This document shows positions 1 to 12,299 of a stretch of DNA of 64,000 bases, piece by piece (the stretch's first letter is position 1; the number at the start of each line of letters is the position of its first letter). The position numbers and the translations under genes are program-made. This DNA is from Schistocephalus solidus (lineage: Eukaryota; Platyhelminthes; Cestoda; Diphyllobothriidea; Diphyllobothriidae). Where the stretch lies: NCBI GenBank assembly GCA_017591395.1, contig WEDG01000242.1, forward strand, positions 806,001 through 870,000, written 5' to 3'. The notes under the pieces are model-generated. The model did not search any database and had not been told where the DNA came from. It saw nothing but the letters and a program-made list of their open reading frames with translations.

Positions 1-480
1 GAGCAGACACTTTTGTTCTGCAAAATTTGGGTATCTATTCTATGTTGACGCATGTAGCTGTAATCCAGGGCTTACCCACGATTTCTATGAACAGCTTGCC
101 ATTTATAGCTTTTCCTGGCGGTTGCCAGATTGACCGCTCTAAGAACGTGATGGCCATCCCAACCATTAGGCTTGGGTGATTGTTGATGCTTGAAGTTGGC
201 ACACCGTGTTCTCCTGGAAAGTTCGTCCTGGGTTCACATCGTAGGCATATCCTGATATAAGATTTTGTCGTAGAAGCAAATTTTCTTTTAGAATGAAGGT
301 CGGTGTGTAATATACTCTTTAGCAGAAACTCTCTTCCAACCGGATGAAGTCATGAGGGCGATTTCTAGATGGTAAAATTTTATCTGCCATTTCCTTATTA
401 GCCTCAGAGGGAAGACAGAATAATAAAATTCTTGAATAATTTTCCGGTATCTGACGTCTTAAAATCCTTGTCTTGCCTAG
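1..480. other. No recognisable feature
   Basis: Both strands were read here. Only short, unconvincing reading frames are present, and I see no repeat shared with the rest of the window. Confidence 0.4.
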
Positions 481-481
481 T

Positions 482-712
482 TGACCCAATTGTGAAAAAC
501 ACGGTTGGATTCGAACCCACCCAGCCTCCTGCAAATTGTAGAATCCACCAATTTTTATGCTGTAAGTTGATTGCCCACGCAGGATGCCCTAGGCAATCAA
601 TCTAGCATTAACCGGATCACTAAAAGACGCCCAGATGCCTGTACTGAAGACTTCGCTTAGCTATCATCTGTACGAATCCCACAGAGGCATACTTGTTTTT
701 CACAATCGGATA
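482..712. repeat. Inverted pair of tRNA-like (SINE-type) fragments
   Basis: On the minus strand, 507-518 reads GGGTTCGAATCC, a perfect match to a pol III B box, followed by a stretch reading GTTTTTCACAATTGGGT (minus, about 500-484). On the plus strand, 669-680 reads TGTACGAATCCC, followed by GTTTTTCACAATCGG at about 694-708. The two arms are therefore diverged copies of one sequence in opposite orientation about 150 bp apart. A full tRNA cloverleaf is not convincing: the T-stem has a mismatch and no clear A box is visible. I read them as relics of a tRNA-derived SINE inserted twice, not as a functional tRNA gene. Confidence 0.4.
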
Positions 713-959
713 AAATGAAGTTTTCAGATTTGTATGCTACTTGGAACTGCTTTAGTCTGTCCTGTTTATTTCTAGGAACGACCACTGCCGCTCATTTCCG
801 TAAAAGTAGACGGCAGGCAAATTAACTCCAATGGATCTTAACGCAAAGTCTGAAAGAGGAAAGTGGCAGCATGTTGTGAGCACCCACTAGTAGACGGCTG
901 AGCACTTATCACATTGGAAACGAGTGGACTGGACTTGAGACGGTGATGGCTCCTTCTTA

Positions 960-1610
960 CCCTTGGTTTTGGGAATCCTGGTGTGTGCGTTAAGGGGCTA
1001 GGTTGTGCGGTGGCGCCCGAAGACAGGTACGGTGGCCCTGTCAGCCCCTACGTCCCTTCCCGCATCAGCCAACTGGCCGGCTCGGACGGTAGTTTTAATT
1101 CTGGGGGTGGGGGAGAGAATGAGGTCGACGGCTCAGCGCATTTTCCTCCCTCTAAACAATCTGACGCGCTTGAAGCTATGCCAGTGCGCTAAAAGTCGTG
1201 GCTTGGATGGTTGCCAACTGACGGGGTAACTCGAACCGCGGGGTCAGCCAAGTCTGTGCTTTGTGTGGAGTGGCTGACTGACGGACTGAGAGTCAGGCTG
1301 CAATGGCTCCTTCTTAAGGTGGCCTTTATGGCACTCCCACTCCGTGAGATCCAAGCGAGGTGTGGTGACACGCTCAAGGGCGGCTCCGGCCGCGCCAGTC
1401 ACCGGCGTCGTCTCTCACCTCCGGTCTTATTGACTCTGTCATGGCACCAGGCTCGGGTAGGGGAGGAGGAGAGAGGGCGGTAGCTGCAGCGTAAGGCTAC
1501 TATCACTTCAAAATAATCCACGCACAAGTCACCGTTCCTGCACCACCCTTCTGTGGAGCATACGGTGGACATCGTCGGACTACGACGGTCAAACAGTCGT
1601 GTGGGTTTAG
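960..1610 (+). repeat. Dispersed repeat family A, copy 1
   Basis: This GC-richer segment recurs in the window at 46,330-47,050 in the same orientation and at 23,820-24,150, 36,930-37,350 and 62,460-62,830 inverted. Shared blocks, in order, are a gggataactcggaccgc-like block near 1,220, gactgagagtcaggctgcaa near 1,285, ctccttcttaaggtggcc near 1,306, a tcttgactctgtc-like block near 1,430, and gagcatacggtggacatcg near 1,556. No protein domain was recognised in any frame. The family is most likely an uncharacterised non-autonomous element, or the non-coding part of a larger one. No terminal repeats or target-site duplications were identified. Confidence 0.7.
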
Positions 1611-1955
1611 GCGGAGTCGCTGACTGGTGGACTGAGGGTCAGGCTGCAATTGCTCCTTCGTAAAGTGGCCTTTATGGCACTCAGTTGAGATTCTAGCCAC
1701 CCCTCCCTGGGTTGTAGTATTCATGTTTGTGTTGGATCACCATGCGTGGGCCCGCACTCTCTCCCATCCCCGGTCTTCTTGACTCTGTCTTGACACGGGA
1801 ACAGGTAGAGGAGTGGGACAAAGAGTGAGCTAGATGCTCTTGAAGTCTACTCTCACTATAATCCAGCGCAATTCACCGTCCTTACGCCACCCTGCTGTGG
1901 AGCATACGGTGGGCATCGTCTAAAACTACGGTCAAACTGTCATGTCATGTTCTGT
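1611..1955 (+). repeat. Family A, partial tandem copy
   Basis: This segment repeats the 3' half of the preceding copy. The words ctgagggtcaggctgcaa, ctccttcgtaaagtggcc, tcttgactctgtcttga and ctgtggagcatacggtgg all recur. The last starts at 1,551 in copy 1 and 1,895 here, a period of about 344 bp. Such partial tandem duplication can come from unequal exchange or from a tandemly organised element. Confidence 0.7.
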
Positions 1956-2320
1956 CGACTGCGTGCCTGTCTTCTTAATAACTGAATGATAATGTTCAAA
2001 TCTTGTCAGAATAAGAGCTACCAGCGAGTCATGGGTTAGCAGGTAACCGTTCCCGACCCATTTTTGCGGTAATTTGCTTTGAAGGGGCAGGACTAATCGC
2101 TGGTAGCATTTACTATGCCGCAGCGCAGATAAAAGACTGTCCGAAAATTCACGAACACTGGAAGAAGACTCTGGCGCTGGAACAAGAATTTTATTCACCT
2201 GAAGTTTCGGATTTACACCTGAATCCATCATATTAGAGGTGGTATCGGCTGACTTCCGAACTCTCAGACCGTCAGACATACACAACTGTCAGTTAGAAAC
2301 TACATTTGGCTGTGTTATAA
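1956..2320 (-). repeat. Diverged PLE-type repeat with an open frame of 118 codons
   Basis: On the minus strand a frame runs from 2,285 to 1,932 (117 residues) through sequence that aligns around 2,130-2,240 with the repeats at 24,815-24,960 and 27,300-27,440. Shared words include the gaagaaga-type pyrimidine/purine runs and the segment that folds as a hammerhead-like module. I recognise no protein domain in the frame. Its openness may be chance, since the start codon lies inside the structured RNA segment. Confidence 0.45.
2196..2241 (-). ncRNA. Degenerate hammerhead-like ribozyme module
   Basis: Read on the minus strand: stem I 5' arm CACCT (2,241-2,237), then CTAATATGA in place of the core CTGATGA, an unpaired T, stem II GGATT/AATCC, GAAAC (2,208-2,204), cleavage-type triplet TTC, and stem I 3' arm AGGTG (2,200-2,196). 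Stem I is a perfect 5-bp match. The core has a G-to-A change and a two-base insertion, so activity is unlikely. The stem arms differ from those at 24.9 kb in compensating fashion, which supports a conserved RNA fold. Confidence 0.5.
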
Positions 2321-5050
2321 AGATTCTAAAAGAACTCAAGAGTACAGGTGTTTGGTACCTTGTCAAACCAACGATTTGGCTACAACGTTTGGCTTTGCCG
2401 AATGTAAAATGTTTGAATAGCGCGCTGCTCTATGGTTCTATCATGCTGATGGATGAGATTACTAGCACACAATGAAATTGCGCAGCTCATTAATGCACAG
2501 GACTTCACCAGCGGCAAATAGGAATAGTTTGCTTAAATATGCTATATTTTGTCCATAGGTCACTCAGATCAACATACTCCAAAATTGTGCCTGTATCTGA
2601 CTAGGAGGAGGAGAAGTGGGTGACAAACCCACCACCAACAGGTCTGTCGCTGAGCAGAACTCCAGCTCAAACTTCTGCGGCCTGCCTGCCAAACAAATAT
2701 CTCTTTACAGAAGTTCTCACACTGCGATATCCTCAAAAATACAGGCGATGATTGTTTTCCATAAGAAATTTGGATTATACCGAAAGAAGAGAAGAAGCTA
2801 GTAGTTTGAAGCAGCCAGGACCGCAAATTCACATCTATATTTAAAATCAATTGGGGTAGGTAGTTGTGTTTTATTAGTTCAGCTAGCTGCCCAGGTGTGA
2901 CGAGGGAGATGCTGTGAAGGAAGGAACTCAAAGAGGTAATGCCAGCTGGCGAAAAAGTCTCAAAAATTTGCCCGGATTATTAGGGTGAATAATCGAAAGA
3001 AAAGCAATAAAAGAATAGCAATGATGGGAGTAAGAGAAATTGCCATTAGGGGTAAAATAGACAGGATATAGGCCAGAGCAGTCACTGAAGCTGCAGCCAG
3101 TGAGCCGGGTGCTAGTCTCCTTATGGATGACTTCTAATTCTTTTGTGGCTAGCAAATGCTGTTGCAGTGGTTTGATGCATAAACTTCGCACTCTATATAG
3201 TATTTTAAAAGCTTTGTTTTCACTAACCCTGACGCCCAGTTTACACGGGGTCCGCTAGGAGGGAATGGGAATTGTTTTCTTCTCACCCTTCTAAACTAAC
3301 ACCTTCTATAGTTCTTTTTTTAGGTTTTCAGGTCGTTCTGACTGATGCATCCTACTAGAAGGGACAGCCAAATATGTATAAGCCCATAGAAATGTCCCTG
3401 AATTAACCCATTATCCCTGTCTCCTATGAATAATAACCGGAAAGCTGAGAACATTTTCTTCAGTTTAGTAAATAAGAGGGTAAGCTTGGACAGTTTATCA
3501 CACCCCAGATCTAAACTGTCCTTGTAACTATAACGATCAGACGGAACGCATGCTTGGATGATGCCTACATGAACATAAGCTTGCTGTGTGACGAATTATC
3601 GCAAGAAACCGCCCACATGACCAAACGGGCTATGAGTTAAACTTCACAGCCATCAAGATAATTGGCCACGCCGGATGAAAGACGAGCGGGGCGTTGATTC
3701 AAACAATGGCCTCGGATGGGGACTCCCTTAATGGATGCATTGACTTGGCGCCGGCTTATAGAGGCCTGCAGAGTCACATTCAGACAGAGTCATTGACTTG
3801 CTTGTACCCTATAAATGTAGCCTTTTCATGTTTGTGCTGAGATATCTGACGCTTGAATGAGTTCGAAAGCACCAGATTGTACCAGTGCTCGACCAGCCGT
3901 CTTCCTTTACTCACATAAACACTGGAACTCGAAACACCGCATCCACTCGTGAACAAATTGGGCCCGATTCGCTTCGAAGAACTCTGGGTTGAGAAGCTAA
4001 AATGTCCCGTAAAAAGGTGTGCATAATTTGCTACTTCTTCTCTCACTACGTGATCCTCCATTGCATGGTAGTTAAATGAGAAATTTTATTTTCCACTGTG
4101 GGTATTTGTGCCTATGAGGTTTTCGCACGGGGGCGTTTATCTATCTTAATTATAGGACAGAATAGGGGCGATTCAGTTTTGCCTTTGGACTCTAGTCCAG
4201 TGCTGACAAAAAAGGTTGCACGTCGATCATCGTCCCGTCCTTGACTAGTAGTATAAGCACCGCAAGTTAAACGCCTGTTCTGTTCGGTTTGCTGGAAGGT
4301 GGAATTCAGGAGGTGGATTTATAGACTGGGCCAGAGGGAGGAAGTATGGGCGCGTCCATTTGATCCTCGTTAATGTGAGTGTATGTCCAAATCTTTGCAC
4401 ATTTTCATGGAGGTCGTGCGAACTGAATGTGGCACACCCATTCACATTTTCAATCGCGACCAGATGTAATGAGCAACATAGGCATGCTTACTGTGCAAAC
4501 ACAGTGAACGCAGACAGATTGTATGTGAGTCATCCGATTTTGTGCAATGTAGACGAGTCACTGCTAACATTTGCTTATCAGTCTACTAGGAGAAGCCTGC
4601 GATTTTGTTTGTCACCCAAATTGACGAGGTGTGTGGATGGAAAATCAGCGATACTGGATTAGAAGTGTAAACTTGTGCAGAGAAAATCTTTTTCAATATA
4701 TTTCCAGGTGATTTTTGCTGGCGGCGGTGGGATGCCTTAACTCGCTCCCGGTTTCACATATGTACTCAACCATGATCATCCTATGTTCATTACCCAAAGT
4801 TTGCCGTCTGATAAGTTGTGTACACAACGGGCAAGAAAATATACTTTCTTGTACTCTTTTAGTAGCGAATCACACCCGCTTGACATTTTACGCGTGACGA
4901 ATGGGCATCTCTTGGTTTTAAATTATAATAATGAGATCTTTGAGACTCAAAGGACAATTGAGAAAGCATCGACCTATCCGTTTATTAATGCTGCTTATAA
5001 AGTATAATAAATGGTCCGCATCCATCGCAATTTTTTATGAGCACTATTTA
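2321..5050. other. No recognisable feature
   Basis: AT-rich sequence with scattered frames of up to 120 codons (for example 2,569-2,931 minus, and 4,360-4,662 plus). None shows a domain, a repeat shared with the rest of the window, or sustained coding character on either strand. Confidence 0.35.
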
Positions 5051-5054
5051 ATAC

Positions 5055-5815
5055 CTTCCTCATAACATAGAGGAATGCGTGGTTTTACTTAGACGGAATG
5101 TGCACAGCATGGAGTTTGGAAAACCCTGAATGCAAGTGTAAAGGCAGGTCAGGTTCAAAACAATTCGGGAATTCCAAATTTTTTTAAACGGAAAGATGAT
5201 ACTCTTTGTTAAGGTATGACATTTGATGAAGGCGTAATTTGCTACAAAATGAGTACAAGAAAGAAGATTTTTGTTAACGTTTTCTACGCAGAGATACTAG
5301 AATTTATGAGGGCAATGGAAATGACTGAAAAAATTCATATTACATGAGTTGTCAGTTTTTACCAAGTGTAATTTTTCCAAATGGTCGGAAAGAAGCCAGT
5401 TTAAAGACGGCCTCCTAGGGTAGCATAAATATCATGGAAGCATGTCGCAAGATACTTACAACCCTACTCAAGTAGTATTTTGAAATGAAAAGCATATTTC
5501 TGGATTTCGGTTAACATCCGCTAAGATAGCACATCGGTGGTAAACCCCTTTGTGTCCAACTTTTTTAAGCATATTCCACTTATGAGGTGATCAACAGAGG
5601 GTAGCTCTGAACTGCAACGTAAATGAGAAAAACTTGACGAAGATTTAGCCACAAATATTTCCAAAGGTACTGAGTGAAAGAGAAAAAATTTACCTATAAG
5701 CCAAAACTGTAAACAACATATTTTTCACCTTCGGCCCTTGTCATGCAGAAGAAAATGTTTATTCATCACTTCTAGAAGTTTTATAATAGTGCCAAATATA
5801 GCGCGTTGGAGGTAA
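5055..5815 (+). repeat. Family D, copy 1 of a recent ~760-bp duplication
   Basis: This segment is almost identical to 8,925-9,690. Between about 5,370 and 5,650 I see one substitution in the shared stretch plus a few single-base length changes. It begins near tcctcataacatagagg and ends near agtgccaaatatagc. It lacks a 43-bp stretch present in the second copy. No protein domain was recognised. Much more diverged relatives are seen at 8,060-8,260 and at about 39,280-39,960. Confidence 0.9.
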
Positions 5816-6243
5816 ACTTTCTGGTGCTCCTTTGCAATTCGGATCGAGGTTTAAGATGACCTACCTCTGCAGAATCAGGAAAATGTACAGAATGACCACC
5901 CGAATATCAAATGTCATCTGCTATTTTCAGAGATTTAGGTTCATATAAACAATCTAACCAAAATGTAGGTCTGAGTTGATGGTTTCTTTCTGTATTTTGA
6001 AGACCATAAATCTCTCCCAGGTGACATGGGACATTTGCCGCCCCCAGGGCAAAATATGAAAAAAGCCCAGTTGAAATGCCTCCGGGATAGGGAAAGTCAA
6101 AATAAAAAAGAGAACCATTATGGTCCAGGCAGTTCCGGGGCATAGGCTTGGGGAAAAACGAGCAATGCACAAATGCACTATAAAACGCACATTCTGCAGG
6201 ACTTGGAAGCATTTAAGGAAGCTCCATTCTACCGTAGTAACAA

Positions 6244-6697
<454 letters not shown>

Positions 6698-7730
6698 CCA
6701 GAATAAGCCTACTAATTTACCCGTTTTAGGAATAAGGATGTATACGAACGCAAGTTCATGACGAGCGCATGGGTATTGAATTAAATTTGGCTGCTTTAAG
6801 TGCCCCCTATAACACTTGCTTGTTTTTGTGGCTACTTTTATCTCTGACGATTGACTCCAGTAAGAGTTCGAAAGCTCGGATAAATGTTGGTAGGTTTCCG
6901 GCGAGCGAACAATCACCTTCTTCCTCTTCAGGTTTAAATATGCCTAGTTTATGTGACGATCCGTCGTGATTTTGGTCGCATTTCTTGATGAGTTTTCATG
7001 GGTAACGAAAACAGTTATGTGCAACACTTCTAAACCGAGAGTTTTGTCTACATGGGAAGGATTACGGTGCAAATCCTATTGTTGAGACATTAGTGCTCCA
7101 GAAGGAACTGCTGAATGCGTGGGAGTACCAGTGATGTACGGGGACCCTAGAAAAATAGATGTGACGTTTCACAATAAAAGATGAGGGGAAGGTTTATAAC
7201 CACGGTACACCAGAGTGGGGTGGGGTTGGAGGCCAGCTTTCGCATCCCATTTCGTTTTACCATCCTATACTAGTAAATATAAATACACTAGTGTTTTAGA
7301 ACTCATATACATGAAATTAAAAGTCAGAAAAGCGCAAAAAAGTGGTTACAAATGAATCGACATTTTAAACGCTATTTTGGGCTTCAACCATTTAACATTC
7401 TTGGCTTCTTTTCCCCTCTCATCTTTGCTTATAAGCATACAGTAATAGGGTAATGATATTTTTTTATCGTCCAGGTAGTAATTATATGGATGAATGTAAC
7501 GGCTCTTCCTTCCTAATCATCACCTTTTATGGAAAGGAAGTAGACAGAAAGGTAACTAACTCACCAACGAGCTCCCTTACTATACTAAGCTGACCGTAAT
7601 TAAGACTAGCCAATCTCTTGGTTCTGATAACCCTAATAAAGAATATACACTCCTGAAACGGAGGTCATGTATAAAGCTTACAATGTCTGGTCAGTGACAA
7701 CAAGGACATGAGTTCTGTGACCCTCATAAC
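6698..7730. other. No recognisable feature
   Basis: Single-copy-looking sequence within this window, with no domain-bearing frame and no shared repeat seen. Confidence 0.35.
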
Positions 7731-7734
7731 CCGG

Positions 7735-8010
7735 CAAGGGATGTTAACCCTAAAGAACACAATGGATAGGGTTAGGCTGACATGTGGGTGTAGGTAGATA
7801 GGCAGAAGTGTATTACTGCGCGGTAAAACCAGCTCACTTTGGCTAATGGCAGTGGATGTATAAATTAATTTTCATTGGCCACGAGCTATCGCTCTTTTTT
7901 CGTCCTTTAAACTGCCCCACCCTATCACCACCGTTCTGGTATTGCGTGCATGCCGACTCATTGTGTTCGTCGGTAGGTCGTACAATAGTACGTTGCCGGT
8001 TAGTAGAGTA
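7735..8010 (+). repeat. Telomere-like dispersed repeat family B, copy 1
   Basis: It starts with variant telomere-like words (aaccctaaagaacacaatg, atagggttagg), then ggtagatagg, gtgtattac, and finally gtcctttaaactgccccaccc. The same order occurs at 8,335-8,620 and, inverted, at 48,365-48,665. No coding potential was recognised. The TTAGGG-like words are too few and too irregular for a true telomere; they belong to the repeat. Confidence 0.7.
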
Positions 8011-8059
8011 GCACCACCCTTCGTTGATAAATTTATACACAAAAAGATTCCTTTTATTC

Positions 8060-8265
8060 AAGTATAAAATTGGAAGAGGGCGTAATTTTCTGTAAAATGC
8101 ACATAAAGAGGGATATTTTTATCTTCGCTTTCTACAATATAAAAGTTAAATTTTCAAATTTATCGAAGCTGGGTGGCCAACTTCTTACTACCGAGGTGAA
8201 CTTCACGAGAATCGGGGATAAATGGAACGACAAGACGCTATTTGAAATGAATTTTTCATGTTCTT
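8060..8265 (+). repeat. Diverged relative of family D
   Basis: The stretch gggcgtaattttctgtaaaatgcacat... and the following ttcgctttctacaatat-type block align loosely with the family D block that begins gaaggcgtaatttgctacaaaatg near 5,228. The reading frame 8,070-8,267 has no recognisable domain and is probably incidental. Confidence 0.4.
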
Positions 8266-8334
8266 AAACATCTAACGACAGCAAAAGTTTTGGTTGGGAA
8301 CTATTGTGGAGCCCTATTCACTTGGCAACGAATT

Positions 8335-8620
8335 CTGACGCTAACGAACACAAGGGAATAGGGTTATGTTTGGGTTTAGGATTAGGGTTAGGCTAAGGTT
8401 AGCGTGTGTTTAGGCACGGATAGGTAGGCCTGTAATACGGTCACGTTGAGTGCTGAAAACTGGCTCACTTGACCGATGACGGTGGACATATATATTTATA
8501 TTCATTGCCCATGTGTTACCACCCCTTTGTGTCCTTTAAACTGCCTCACCCTTATTGCCAACGTTCCCATATTTCATGCCTACTTATCGATCGTGTTCGT
8601 CAAGGGGTCTGCAGTGAAAT
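8335..8620 (+). repeat. Telomere-like dispersed repeat family B, copy 2
   Basis: It contains gggtttaggattagggttagg, then ggataggtagg, tgtaatacgg, a block ending in attcattgccc, and gtcctttaaactgcctcaccc. It is a direct repeat of copy 1 about 600 bp away, and matches the inverted copy at 48.4-48.7 kb. Confidence 0.7.
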
Positions 8621-8784
8621 CAGGACAACACAGGATTTATGCAAGAACTAATAATTGAATGTCAAATGACCGGAGCATCCAGTACATGCTGCGCGCAATA
8701 GCTAGAACATAGTAGTTCATGTTAAGTAAAACATACAGTACAGTTAAAGAAGGGCGAACAGTTAGCTAAAGGCAAGATAGTCTG

Positions 8785-8900
8785 GCACCTGGGCTCAGGT
8801 CACACAAGCAGTCCTTGCCTCTGTTTCTTTTCAGTTAAATGCAGGGGAATGCACACAGCTGAACAATCATGCTCTATATATCGCACATATATGCTCGGTA
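8785..8900 (+). repeat. Family E, copy 1
   Basis: The words ggcaagatagtctggcacct, aagcagtccttgcctctg and tttcttttcag recur at 9,690-9,840. The word gatcgcacaagcagtccttgcc beside the family B copy at 48.69 kb is also related. This suggests families B and E may be parts of one longer element. Confidence 0.6.
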
Positions 8901-8924
8901 AAATCTACAATACAGTACTGTTTA

Positions 8925-9690
8925 ATGTCTTCCTCATAGAATAGGGGAATGCGTAGTTTTACTTAAACGGAATGTGGTTTGGAAAACCCTGAATGCAAAT
9001 GTAAAGGCAGGTAGGGTTCAAAACGATTCGGGAACTGCAAACTTTTAAACCGGAAGATGATACACTTTTGTTTAAAATTTTATGAAGGCGTACGAAATGA
9101 GTACAAGAAAGAATATTTTTGTTAACGTTTTCTAGGCAAAGATACTAGAATTTATGAGGGCAACGGAAATGACTGAAAAAATTCATACTACATGCGTTGC
9201 CAGTTTTTACCAAGTGTAATTTTTCCAAATGGTCGGAAAGAAGCCAGTTTAAAGACGGCCTCCTAGGGTAGCATAAATATCATGGAAGCATGTCGCAAGA
9301 TACTTGCAACCCTACTCAAGTAGTATTTTGAAATGAAAAGCATATTTCTGGATTTCGGTTAACATCCGCTAAGATAGCACATCGGTGGTAAACCCCTTTG
9401 TGTCCAACTTTTTTAGCATATTCCACTTATGAGGTGATCAACAGAGGGTAGCTCTGAACTGCAACGTAAATGAGAAAACTTGACGATGATTTAGCCACAA
9501 ATATTTCCAAAGGTACTGAGTGAAAGAGAAAAAATTTACCTATAAGCCAAAACTGTAAACAACATATTTTTCAAAAGACTAGTTGGCGATCAAACGCGTG
9601 CTTTCGATATTTTTCACCTTCGGCCCTTGTTGTGCAGAAGAAAATGTTTATTCGTCACTTCTAGAAGTTTTATAATAGTGCCAAATATAG
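8925..9690 (+). repeat. Family D, copy 2, with a 43-bp extra segment
   Basis: Near-identical to 5,055-5,815. Relative to that copy it carries an extra 43 bp at 9,573-9,615 whose last nine bases, atatttttc, repeat the nine bases just before it. Either a short insertion duplicated nine bases, or copy 1 lost the segment by slippage between the direct repeats. Confidence 0.9.
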
Positions 9691-9691
9691 C

Positions 9692-9840
9692 AAGGCAAGA
9701 TAGTCTGGCACCTGGGCACAGGTCGCACAGGCATTTATTGTTGGGTAAGGGATCGCATAAGCAGTCTTTGCCTCTGTTTCTTTTCAGGTTTATACAGGAG
9801 AATTCACACAGCTAAACTAGCATCCTCTATACCTCGCACG
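9692..9840 (+). repeat. Family E, copy 2
   Basis: It repeats ggcaagatagtctggcacct, aagcagtctttgcctctg and tttcttttcagg from 8,785-8,900, then a related ctctatacctcgcacgtatat tail. It directly follows family D copy 2, whereas family E copy 1 lies just before that copy. Family D copy 2 is thus flanked on both sides by family E sequence. Confidence 0.6.
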
Positions 9841-12290
9841 TATATGGTGGTCTTCTTTCACATAGAACAACTCAAAAGTCAGGAAGCAAATACCCTTCTC
9901 AAATTTCTAAACATTTTAGTCAGTAATACCGTAATATTCATTGTACTTAGATCCCTCTCCCATGGCTTATTGTGGACATGAGTACGCGGAAGCTAGGTTC
10001 GATAGACACGAAGTACGAGCTAACATGACGGCTTACATAAGATTACAATGAGAGTGCAGTCGTGGAGTGTCTGTCCGCAGCACAAATACCTACATTATGT
10101 GACCTATCAGATTAAAAAAGGTCAATTAAACGAAAAATTACTAAGCAACTCGAAGCCGATCCAAATTTATCCATCACAACCCCAAGCAAATAATGAGGGG
10201 CATCCAGTCAAAAGAAAATATAAAAAAATATTTTGAGACGTGAACACTCTTATGAAATGAGTAAAGTTAACTTTTTAGAAAAATCTAAAGCACTTACATA
10301 CAAATAATAGGGCATAAGCACAGTGAAGCTAAAAATAATATTTCCCTACAGTCTCAGTTCGTATCTTCCTAGAATACTTTGTGTCAATTATGACACATAG
10401 TTAAGCGTGTAGTTTTATTAAAGGTTTTAAGAGGGTTCCGCGAGAATAGAATGCGATTTTCCCGCTTTTATATTGCTCGAGGCGCAACAAATTGAAGCAA
10501 AGATAAGCTCGCTTGATGTAACTGGTAGATAAGTCAGAGGGATGAAATTTCCTATGAGACCGTATGTTGAGAGGCCAGTTATTGACTGATAAATTTGAAT
10601 GGTCAGGAGACACGATCGTAAGCTAACCTTTTCTGTGTATCAGGACAACTTTTATACAGCAAAAAACTACGCAGTTATTGGCGAACATTGAATTCGCTGA
10701 GTTATAGGGTATAACTGAATACTTTCTAGTTTAATAATAATTCTCAATAAACTACAAGAAAGATTTTTTCCCAAAATTTGGGCCTATATAAACCTTCAAA
10801 ATAAGACGTATCTTAAAAACATTGCCCAAAGTTCTGCTTTCCTCGGCGTCCTTTTCCTTGCTGACGGTCACCTGGGTCAGACTTACCAAACAGGAAACCT
10901 CACAGCCAAAAGAAAAGGCGTGTCTACAACGAAAGCCTGAGCTTAGCATGCTTTTGACAATAGTATATTGGCAACAACCTACATACGGTCCAGGATAGTA
11001 TCGCTCTCCGCGTGCCTTTTCGAGTGACGGTCTAATCGTGAGCTTAGGAAATCGCAAGGATTAACTTGCGGATAAATAAAAAGTGAAGCTTGTGCGAGTC
11101 TTGTTCTAGACAGATTTGCGAATACTGTGGAAAAAAGGGTCAGACGAAGAAATCTGGCGCAATTTGATTAGGGAATGACTAAGCTAATCCAGTATCTTTG
11201 TTTGTGAAAGTCAAAATTCTCCATAATCATGAATGTAAATGACTAAAAAGTGATTTAATAAGAGAGTGCTTAAATCTAGGACATCTAGAGGTGCCTACAT
11301 CATGACGAATGAAGAGCGGATTCTCTGAAGAGTTCCTTCTGTCCTTCTTAACCCTCGGCAGCTGGACATGCCTCGTAAGTTCTTCAAAGAGAAAAAAAGT
11401 CAAGCGACCTAATCTTTGATCTCAGAGTGGACAAAATCGGTATGTTGGATATCTCTTGCCTAAGAAATTTTAATTTGAAGCCCAATATATTGGGATATAC
11501 TAGGTTTTTTTTCCCGGTTGATGTGTGAAATAGTCTGTTTCCGATACAAATTTTATGACAAGTTGCAAGAAGTAGTCTGAAAAAAAAGTTGATTGCGGAA
11601 CAAGAATTTTGTTGAGTGATATTTTGGATTTTGTTTCGTTCTCATTATCATAGTGGCGCACTTATTGAACACAGAAAAGGGAAAAATTTAAAAATACAGA
11701 CAACCTTGTGTTAAATTGTCGGGGACATTACCGTGCACGAAGTCTAACCCTAACACTAACGACAACCCAAATCTTTTCGGGAATTTAGGTTAAGATACCC
11801 TGTAATACAGGAAGTACTTACAACCAGCCCCTATCAGCCGGTGTATTTTACTTACTTCGTACCGATTTATCTGAAGGTTTCCACAAACGAACCTCCTAAC
11901 TGCATGCCGATTTCGAGTTTAAGTCAACTCCGGCAGAGTAAAGTCAAGGTTTGATCCCGGTCGGCGGATCTCCGACGAAAGTAATTTTAACTTTTTCCTA
12001 ACATTTATGTATGGTCTAAATCGGCATTTTCTACTTGATAGAACGAATTAAGACCTCACTTCATTTCTCCGTGAGATGGCAGTTCACTAAGTCACAGACG
12101 ATACGAGTAAAGTGTTGCACATTGCCCTTCTCGGAGGAGGTGCTGAAAAAGTAAGAACAATGAAAAGGCTTCGCCTTAACACAGAAGCCTTAGGGTTTAC
12201 AGTGAACTAAGAGTAGGTAGACTGACTTCGTATATCAAAGGATATATCAGTCACGTGGACTGAAACAATCAGTGACGAACCCCTAAGCCA
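9841..12290. other. Mostly unrecognised sequence
   Basis: No convincing gene. A short block near 10,365-10,430 (cttcctagaata... and gtgtagttttatt) loosely echoes the start of family D. Near 11,735-11,800 a few taaccctaac-type words may be a decayed relative of the telomere-like repeats. Confidence 0.35.
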
Positions 12291-12299
12291 AGCTTGCCA

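Noticed and set aside
6983..7020. Possible hammerhead (TTGATGA ... AACGAAAAC, plus strand)
   Set aside because: The first core base is wrong, stem II is only three pairs, and no stem I or cleavage triplet is present.
8350..8400. A true telomere or chromosome end
   Set aside because: The TTAGGG words are few, irregular and inside a repeat that also occurs elsewhere in the window.
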